Source of the DNA: Leptospira stimsonii
GTDB taxonomy: Bacteria > Spirochaetota > Leptospiria > Leptospirales > Leptospiraceae
NCBI RefSeq assembly: GCF_003545885.1
Contig: NZ_QHCT01000003.1
Coordinates: forward strand, 310,001 to 374,000
DNA: 64,000 bases
Direction: 5' to 3'
The position numbers were made by a program, and so were the translations under genes. Below, piece by piece: positions 60,062 to 64,000 of the stretch (position 1 is its first letter; each line of letters begins with the position of its first letter). Under the pieces are notes generated by a model. It did no database searches and was not told the origin of the DNA. It saw nothing but the letters and a program-made list of their open reading frames with translations.

Positions 60062-60226
60062 ATGGCGATTGCAAAGAAGAAAAAGGTTGCGAAGAAGAAA
60101 GTCGCTACCAAGAAAACGGGAAAGAAGAAGGTAAGAAAGCAGGTTCCACCTGTAAAAGTAATTCCTTCTTCAGCAAGCGGAGTCGCGGTGGACATGACTC
60201 CTGAGAATTCGGAACCAAAGGAATAG
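60062..60226 (+). CDS. Small lysine-rich H1-like peptide
   Basis: GGAAGGAGAAACGC precedes ATG at 60062. The 54 residues open with a histone-H1-like repeat of Ala/Val-Lys runs (KKKKVAKKKVATKKTGKKKV) and end in an acidic tail ENSEPKE. Positively charged tails of this sort bind DNA non-specifically. A phage-encoded nucleoid protein near Gam is plausible. Confidence 0.6.
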   Translation: MAIAKKKKVAKKKVATKKTGKKKVRKQVPPVKVIPSSASGVAVDMTPENSEPKE

Positions 60227-60235
60227 GAGGTCGTC

Positions 60236-60829
60236 GTGGCTACAAAGAAGAAGACGAGTAAAAATACTTTAGTTGATTTACCGGATAACAACTACCTAAA
60301 CCGCGATGACCTCACCCAAGCTGTTGCACAGCTTGGGGAGTTCAAACGCCAGAGAGATCGAATCACGAGCGAAACAGACGACCAAATCAGCAAGCTCCAA
60401 AATGATCTTCAGGAAAAGATTTCTCCATTGGACTTAAAAATCCAGCACATTGCGGCAGGGATAAAACATTATGTGGATCACAATAAAGAAGAACTCTTTC
60501 CTGATCCAGAGTATAAAACCTGCAAGTTGACAACCGGATCTTTAAAGCTCAGGAATATTCCTGCCAGTGTTAAGACACGAGCAACTGCAAAATTCTTTGA
60601 GAAAATTCTTACTGAAAACGGCCTGCTCCAAAGATTCAGCAATCTCGTTACTCGATTGAGCGGCGTCTTTCTTCGAGTCAAGTTAGAGTTGAACAAAGAG
60701 CAAATCCTCGCGGAACCGCTAAAGGCAGTTCAGAAAATCGGGGTCGAACTCAACGAAGAATCCGAGCGTTTATATATTTCTCCATCCGAAACGGATGTAG
60801 AAATCGAAGCAATCGGAGACGCCGCATGA
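60236..60829 (+). CDS. Gam-like host-nuclease inhibitor
   Basis: GTG start preceded by AATAGGAGGTCGTC. A 197-residue protein like Mu Gam: long coiled coil with [18 protein letters not shown], then [15 protein letters not shown] and [20 protein letters not shown]. Gam-type proteins, relatives of Ku, bind DNA ends and protect them from RecBCD. The N-terminus is Lys-rich ([10 protein letters not shown]), echoing the H1-like gene just upstream. The stop overlaps the next start. Confidence 0.87.
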   Translation: MATKKKTSKNTLVDLPDNNYLNRDDLTQAVAQLGEFKRQRDRITSETDDQISKLQNDLQEKISPLDLKIQHIAAGIKHYVDHNKEELFPDPEYKTCKLTTGSLKLRNIPASVKTRATAKFFEKILTENGLLQRFSNLVTRLSGVFLRVKLELNKEQILAEPLKAVQKIGVELNEESERLYISPSETDVEIEAIGDAA

Positions 60830-60981
60830 GTAATCAGATTCCACAAGAAGTCCGTGAGGTTCTGGAAAAAATCCAGGACCTTGCCGCAAGCGATTTCAAA
60901 CAAAGCGAAAACGTGGATGAAATCTTTCATCTCGCGGATGGAGTCTTAACAAAGTATGCCGAGACTGAAACGACTTTCTAA
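60826..60981 (+). CDS. Small early protein, 51 residues
   Basis: ATG overlaps the Gam stop (ATGA). 51 acidic residues; [17 protein letters not shown] and helical. No family recognised. Confidence 0.55.
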   Translation: MSNQIPQEVREVLEKIQDLAASDFKQSENVDEIFHLADGVLTKYAETETTF

Positions 60982-60984
60982 GCT

Positions 60985-61185
60985 ATGAGTAACGAAGAGG
61001 GTTCCATCGAATTAAAACGTGCGGAGGATCTTTGGATCAATCACTGTGAAGATTTCCTCCGACGTGGAAAAATCCTAAAACGCTGGAATGAACTTCCGGT
61101 GTATTTAAAGACCGAGAGAATGAAAGAATATTACATAGAGTTAAAGAGGAGAATAGAAAGTAATGAGTCTGCCAAAAATAATTAA
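60985..61185 (+). CDS. Small protein, paralogue of the next gene
   Basis: 66 residues. The stretch LWINHCEDFLRRGKILKRWNE and LKTERMKEYYIELKRR aligns with the N-terminus of the protein at 61163 (WVDRCEHQLRFKGTLKPWKE, SSRMRKYYIKLKER). The order W..C...L..G.LK.W and YYI.LK.R is shared, so this is a tandem duplicate. Function unknown. Confidence 0.6.
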   Translation: MSNEEGSIELKRAEDLWINHCEDFLRRGKILKRWNELPVYLKTERMKEYYIELKRRIESNESAKNN

Positions 61186-61531
61186 AGAGAGTATCTGGGT
61201 CGATCGTTGCGAGCATCAATTACGGTTCAAAGGAACGCTGAAACCCTGGAAGGAATTTCCAGATAACTTAAAATCAAGCCGTATGAGAAAGTATTACATA
61301 AAGTTAAAGGAGAGGTTCGATAACATGAACTTACCAAAAAGCACTATAGAAAAATACAGAGCGGTCTCATCTCTTCTTTATGAAATTCGCCATGCACTCT
61401 TTTTTATGCCGATCAGCAAAGAAGATCGAATCTATTTAGAAAAATATAAAGCTCCTCTTGAACAAGAAAGAACTGCACTTTTTAAAGCGATCGAAATCGA
61501 TCAGAAGTTTTTGTCTGAATCAAGTTTTTGA
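61163..61531 (+). CDS. Small protein, paralogue of the previous gene with extra C-terminus
   Basis: 122 residues. The first 55 resemble the gene at 60985; the rest (IEKYRAVSSLLYEIRHALFF to the end) is helical and new. Overlaps the preceding gene by 23 bp. Function unknown. Confidence 0.6.
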   Translation: MSLPKIIKESIWVDRCEHQLRFKGTLKPWKEFPDNLKSSRMRKYYIKLKERFDNMNLPKSTIEKYRAVSSLLYEIRHALFFMPISKEDRIYLEKYKAPLEQERTALFKAIEIDQKFLSESSF

Positions 61532-61534
61532 ATT

Positions 61535-61897
61535 ATGCAAATGGACCACATGGAAACGAAAGAACAAAACCGCGCATTCGTTCGAGCATATTACATGCTT
61601 GATACTCATCCACTTAAAGCACTTATTATGCTGAAAAATATGGGATGGCAAGTTGAGGAATACGAATTCGAGAATGAAGAATGGAAACTGATTGAAAGCA
61701 ACTTTCGAGAGTTCTCTCAGATAATTCGAGTTTTTGAAATTCAACCGTATGAAGGAGCGAATCATTGCACTGAAAAAAATCCGAAAGATGTGTTGGTTTG
61801 GTTAGAGGAAGCGGAGCCTGGTGAAGAGATTATTATCCGAACCAAAGAGATGACTGAACACGAATACGCAAACCTGCCTGAATACGAAGGTCCATAA
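61535..61897 (+). CDS. Small acidic early protein, function unknown
   Basis: 120 residues, strongly acidic (NEEWKLIESNFREF, EEAEPGEEIIIRTKEM). Three in-frame ATGs lie in the first 18 bases, so the start could be 61535, 61541 or 61550. Acidic phage early proteins are often DNA mimics or inhibitors, but nothing specific is seen. Confidence 0.55.
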   Translation: MQMDHMETKEQNRAFVRAYYMLDTHPLKALIMLKNMGWQVEEYEFENEEWKLIESNFREFSQIIRVFEIQPYEGANHCTEKNPKDVLVWLEEAEPGEEIIIRTKEMTEHEYANLPEYEGP

Positions 61898-61913
61898 AAT
61901 AAGGAGTTTTAAT

Positions 61914-62198
61914 ATGAATCCTATTTTCCCAAAATCTAAAATTGAAGCCGACGATTTAATCGATACTCTGCGAGATTGCACATTTGTAAAGTTAGGACTC
62001 AATCATGTCCTCAATGTTATCGATCATCAACTCGACAGAGGTAAAGGTTTTCAAATCGATCGAGATACAGCCGATGTGATAAAATCCGTCTTTGCTACTT
62101 TACAAAACCGCATAGAAAAATTGGGACGAATTGATTATCAGACCTTCAAGGAATCACTATACACTGGACCTTTATCTGCATCGAGGAACCCCCTATGA
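61914..62198 (+). CDS. Small early protein, function unknown
   Basis: AAGGAGTTTTAAT precedes the ATG. 94 residues, helical: KSKIEADDLIDTLRDCTFVK and ADVIKSVFATLQNRIEKLG. Overlaps the next start by 4 bp. Confidence 0.58.
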   Translation: MNPIFPKSKIEADDLIDTLRDCTFVKLGLNHVLNVIDHQLDRGKGFQIDRDTADVIKSVFATLQNRIEKLGRIDYQTFKESLYTGPLSASRNPL

Positions 62199-62371
62199 GT
62201 TCTTTCGAGTTGTTTATTTTGATTCTTGGATATACCGTGTTTTGGACATTGTTGATTTGGTTTTGTGTTGGTCTATTAGCGTTCCTTCTTTGGTGGTTGG
62301 TGTTTCGTGTTTTGTTTCGTGATCGAGTTTTAAATAATAAGGAGGCATGTAATCATGAAAACTCTAACTGA
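62195..62371 (+). CDS. Small hydrophobic membrane protein, 58 residues
   Basis: ATG overlaps the upstream stop (ATGA) and the frame overlaps the ASCH-like gene by 17 bp. The N-terminal 40 residues are very hydrophobic and aromatic (FELFILILGYTVFWTLLIWF), one long or two short membrane helices, with a basic tail FRDRVLNNK. Possibly a superinfection-exclusion or membrane early protein. Confidence 0.5.
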   Translation: MSSFELFILILGYTVFWTLLIWFCVGLLAFLLWWLVFRVLFRDRVLNNKEACNHENSN

Positions 62372-63086
62372 AGAACGACCTATTCTATTTTCGAGTGAAA
62401 TGGTTTGCGAAACAATTCTCGGAAGGAAGAACCATACTCGAAGGACTTCGAATCTTAAAGAAATAAATGAGATTCCTGATCAGTGGGAATTTGTAGACGC
62501 TACTTCGTTCTTAGTAAGTTATCTTCAAGCTCTATTTGTAAACAGAAATACAAAAGAACGTAAATGGATTCGATGTCCTTATGGGATAAAAGGTGATCTG
62601 CTTTGGGTAAGGGAAACGTGGAGAGTTGGAGCATGGGACGAAAATAGAAAATCGATCGCTGTTGATTATAAAGCTGGTGATTTCGCTCGAACTGAATGGA
62701 TCAAAATTTCAGATGAAACTATGCTTGAGAGGCTTATATCTCAATCCAACATAGACGCGAAAAATGCTGGTTTTCATATAGGATGGAATCCAGGGGATTC
62801 TCCATGTCGCTGGCGTCCGTCAATTCACATGCCCCGAGGAGTCTCACGTTTAATGCTCGAAATCAAGGATATTAGAATAGAACGTTTACATGAAATTTCA
62901 GAACAAGACGCCGAAGCGGAAGGCGTTCAATTCTTAAGAGAGATGCCCGATGCAGATGAAACTTTGACAGCTCGGGATTTGTACGAAATTCTTTGGGAAG
63001 GGATAAATGGTCGAGACTCTTGGAAAACTAATCCTTGGGTTTGGGTGATCGAATATCAGACTTGGGAAGACGAGTTTCCGTATTGA
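62355..63086 (+). CDS. ASCH-like phage protein
   Basis: AAGGAGGCATGTAATC precedes the ATG. 243 residues with features of the phage ASCH/RNA-binding-like group: RPILFSSEMVCETILGRKNH and TRR at the start, GDLLWVRETWRVG in the middle, IHMPRGVSRLMLEIKDIRIE and RLHEISEQDAEAEGV, then NPWVWVIEY. Such proteins are common in prophage early regions; RNA modification or binding is the usual guess. Confidence 0.75.
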   Translation: MKTLTEERPILFSSEMVCETILGRKNHTRRTSNLKEINEIPDQWEFVDATSFLVSYLQALFVNRNTKERKWIRCPYGIKGDLLWVRETWRVGAWDENRKSIAVDYKAGDFARTEWIKISDETMLERLISQSNIDAKNAGFHIGWNPGDSPCRWRPSIHMPRGVSRLMLEIKDIRIERLHEISEQDAEAEGVQFLREMPDADETLTARDLYEILWEGINGRDSWKTNPWVWVIEYQTWEDEFPY

Positions 63087-63098
63087 GAGGTCTTTACC

Positions 63099-63509
63099 AT
63101 GGATACACTTAACGAAATTTTTGATCTGGCTTTTGAAATAGAAGAGTTACAAAAAAAAAGACACGAAATTCAAGAAGTAATTTTCCATAAGATTCGTAAC
63201 CATACCGAAAGGTTAAAAGTTATAGCTCTGGAATTAACGAACAATCATGTCGGAGACGATATATTTTTAATAAACCAAAACCATGAAGGTTGGTATCGGT
63301 TAGAAGAAATTTTTCATGTCGTGAGTAAAATTGAAAAAGGCAAACCTATCCTGACTCTTCATTTAGGAATTCGAATGATCGGAAAGAAAGGATCTCCTAT
63401 TGGAAGAACCTATGAAGTGACAACTTATATAAATAAAATTCCGACGCTTAATAACTACCACGATGCAATAATTTTAGAAGTTCGAAAGAAAAAGGAAACA
63501 CAAAAATGA
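63099..63509 (+). CDS. Small early protein, function unknown
   Basis: GAGAGGTCTTTACC precedes the ATG. 136 residues: an N-terminal coiled stretch (LAFEIEELQKKRHEIQEVIF) and a beta-rich middle (NHEGWYRLEEIFHVVSKIEK). Overlaps the next gene by 4 bp. Confidence 0.58.
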   Translation: MDTLNEIFDLAFEIEELQKKRHEIQEVIFHKIRNHTERLKVIALELTNNHVGDDIFLINQNHEGWYRLEEIFHVVSKIEKGKPILTLHLGIRMIGKKGSPIGRTYEVTTYINKIPTLNNYHDAIILEVRKKKETQK

Positions 63510-63847
63510 ACGAGATCACTTTGAAGTCCTCGTTTGAATCCATTTTGGGAAAGAAACGTGAAGACTATTCTGATAAAGTAAGACAAGAGCGTTGGAACTA
63601 TTGGAAGATCCTCGTTTCAAAAAAGAAACGCTGGCTTATGGAAGTTTGGTCCAACACTAAAGGTTGTGAGGGCTGTATTCATTTGAATAAGAAAGAGTCA
63701 TGGTGTAATCTTCAAGGGTTGCCTTGCACTGTGAATCCGATTCTTTCTTTCCAAAATGCTTTGCCTGGATTGGCTTGCATGGGTGCGGGTTACGATGACG
63801 GATTACTTCCTGGAATAGATTTTATGGATGATGATCTTCCGTTTTAA
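63506..63847 (+). CDS. Small Cys-rich early protein
   Basis: 113 residues. CEGCIHLNKKESWC followed by NLQGLPCTVNP has four cysteines arranged as a possible metal-binding site, and the end is acidic (GIDFMDDDLPF). Trp-rich in the first half. No family recognised. Confidence 0.58.
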   Translation: MNEITLKSSFESILGKKREDYSDKVRQERWNYWKILVSKKKRWLMEVWSNTKGCEGCIHLNKKESWCNLQGLPCTVNPILSFQNALPGLACMGAGYDDGLLPGIDFMDDDLPF

Positions 63848-63859
63848 AAGCTAAAAATC

Positions 63860-64000
63860 ATGACAGCAGTTTCAAATAAAATGAAAGATTTGAACCAATA
63901 TATTTCTGAGAAACTTAAAACTCTTCGTCAAAGTTATGCTGGCGGTAAAGGAATTTCTCAGTCCGAGTTAGGGAAACTAATGGGAGAGAATGCGAATACA
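63860..64000 (+). CDS. XRE-type HTH regulator (partial, cut by window edge)
   Basis: 47 visible residues: KLKTLRQSYAGGKGISQSEL then GKLMGENANT, the start of an XRE-type helix-turn-helix. It is the second phage HTH regulator of this type and sits at the far end of the early run, where a middle or late activator might be expected. The stop lies beyond 64000. Confidence 0.65.
   Translation, partial: MTAVSNKMKDLNQYISEKLKTLRQSYAGGKGISQSELGKLMGENANT

Larger units (their letters stand above)
27364..64000. mobile_element. Mu-like transposable prophage with contractile tail (right end outside window)
   Basis: Content: MuA-like DDE transposase, MuB-like ATPase, Gam-like protein, repressor, terminase, portal, MuF-like protein, protease/scaffold, capsid, contractile-tail sheath, tape measure and baseplate genes. 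At least 36.6 kb is inside the window. Late genes read leftward to the left terminus, early genes rightward. Almost all genes overlap or abut, and no degraded gene is obvious apart from the frame break in the terminase, so the element may be functional. Confidence 0.9.

Overview
The window comes from a pathogenic Leptospira. The gene at 23038-23856 is lipL32, the major outer-membrane lipoprotein found in pathogenic Leptospira species, and the surrounding genes (Leptospira-style lipoproteins, a 7TM-DISM sensor, a truncated multi-helix membrane sensor) fit. From memory, LipL32 here differs from the L. interrogans form at several residues, so another pathogenic species is likely, but I cannot name it.

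Bases 1 to about 27,363 are ordinary chromosome. They hold an unusual transporter/phosphatidylserine decarboxylase fusion (cut by the left edge), a probable beta-barrel protein, a sensor protein, a fatty acid hydroxylase with an SDR dehydrogenase, a three-lipoprotein operon, a GST, an M3 peptidase, a MaoC-like hydratase, a TetR regulator divergent from an enoyl-CoA hydratase with clear operators between them, an alcohol dehydrogenase, clpS, a transketolase C-terminal subunit, metK, a ParB-like protein, lipL32 and an acyl-CoA dehydrogenase. Several lipid or acyl-CoA genes lie close together (hydroxylase, SDR, MaoC, crotonase, acyl-CoA dehydrogenase). Noncoding spaces carry species-type repeats: a 14-unit array of 46/47 bp, three copies of a 162-bp repeat, and a double-hairpin interspersed element. 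Many share a GGAACTC/GAGTTCC core.

From about 27,364 to beyond the right edge lies a transposable (Mu-like) contractile-tailed prophage. It seems to have entered a membrane-sensor gene (26663-27382), which now ends a few codons into the putative phage terminus. The layout differs from Mu: late genes run leftward on the minus strand from about 51.8 kb to the left end, while repressor-controlled early genes run rightward on the plus strand from about 54.2 kb. The late run, in transcription order, is: HTH protein, STAS-like membrane protein, candidate u-spanin, M23 endolysin, holin, terminase small subunit, terminase large subunit in two overlapping frames, portal, MuF-like head protein with a metallopeptidase-like tail, protease with nested scaffold, cement protein, capsid, neck proteins, sheath, tube, two tail chaperone frames, tape measure, baseplate and fiber genes. 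The early run is: small regulators, DDE transposase (MuA-like), AAA ATPase (MuB-like), coiled-coil protein, lysine-rich H1-like peptide, Gam-like protein, many small unknown proteins and a second HTH regulator cut by the window edge.

Between the two arms (51.9-54.2 kb) lie a MORN-repeat exported protein with its own promoter and terminator, about 0.85 kb of mostly noncoding DNA with a candidate 0.3-kb structured RNA, and the repressor with its operators. The most notable items are the candidate RNA, a pair of nearly identical 36-bp elements upstream of two late genes, the split terminase with a CTT TGA junction, the MuF-peptidase fusion, the candidate unimolecular spanin and the transporter-decarboxylase fusion.
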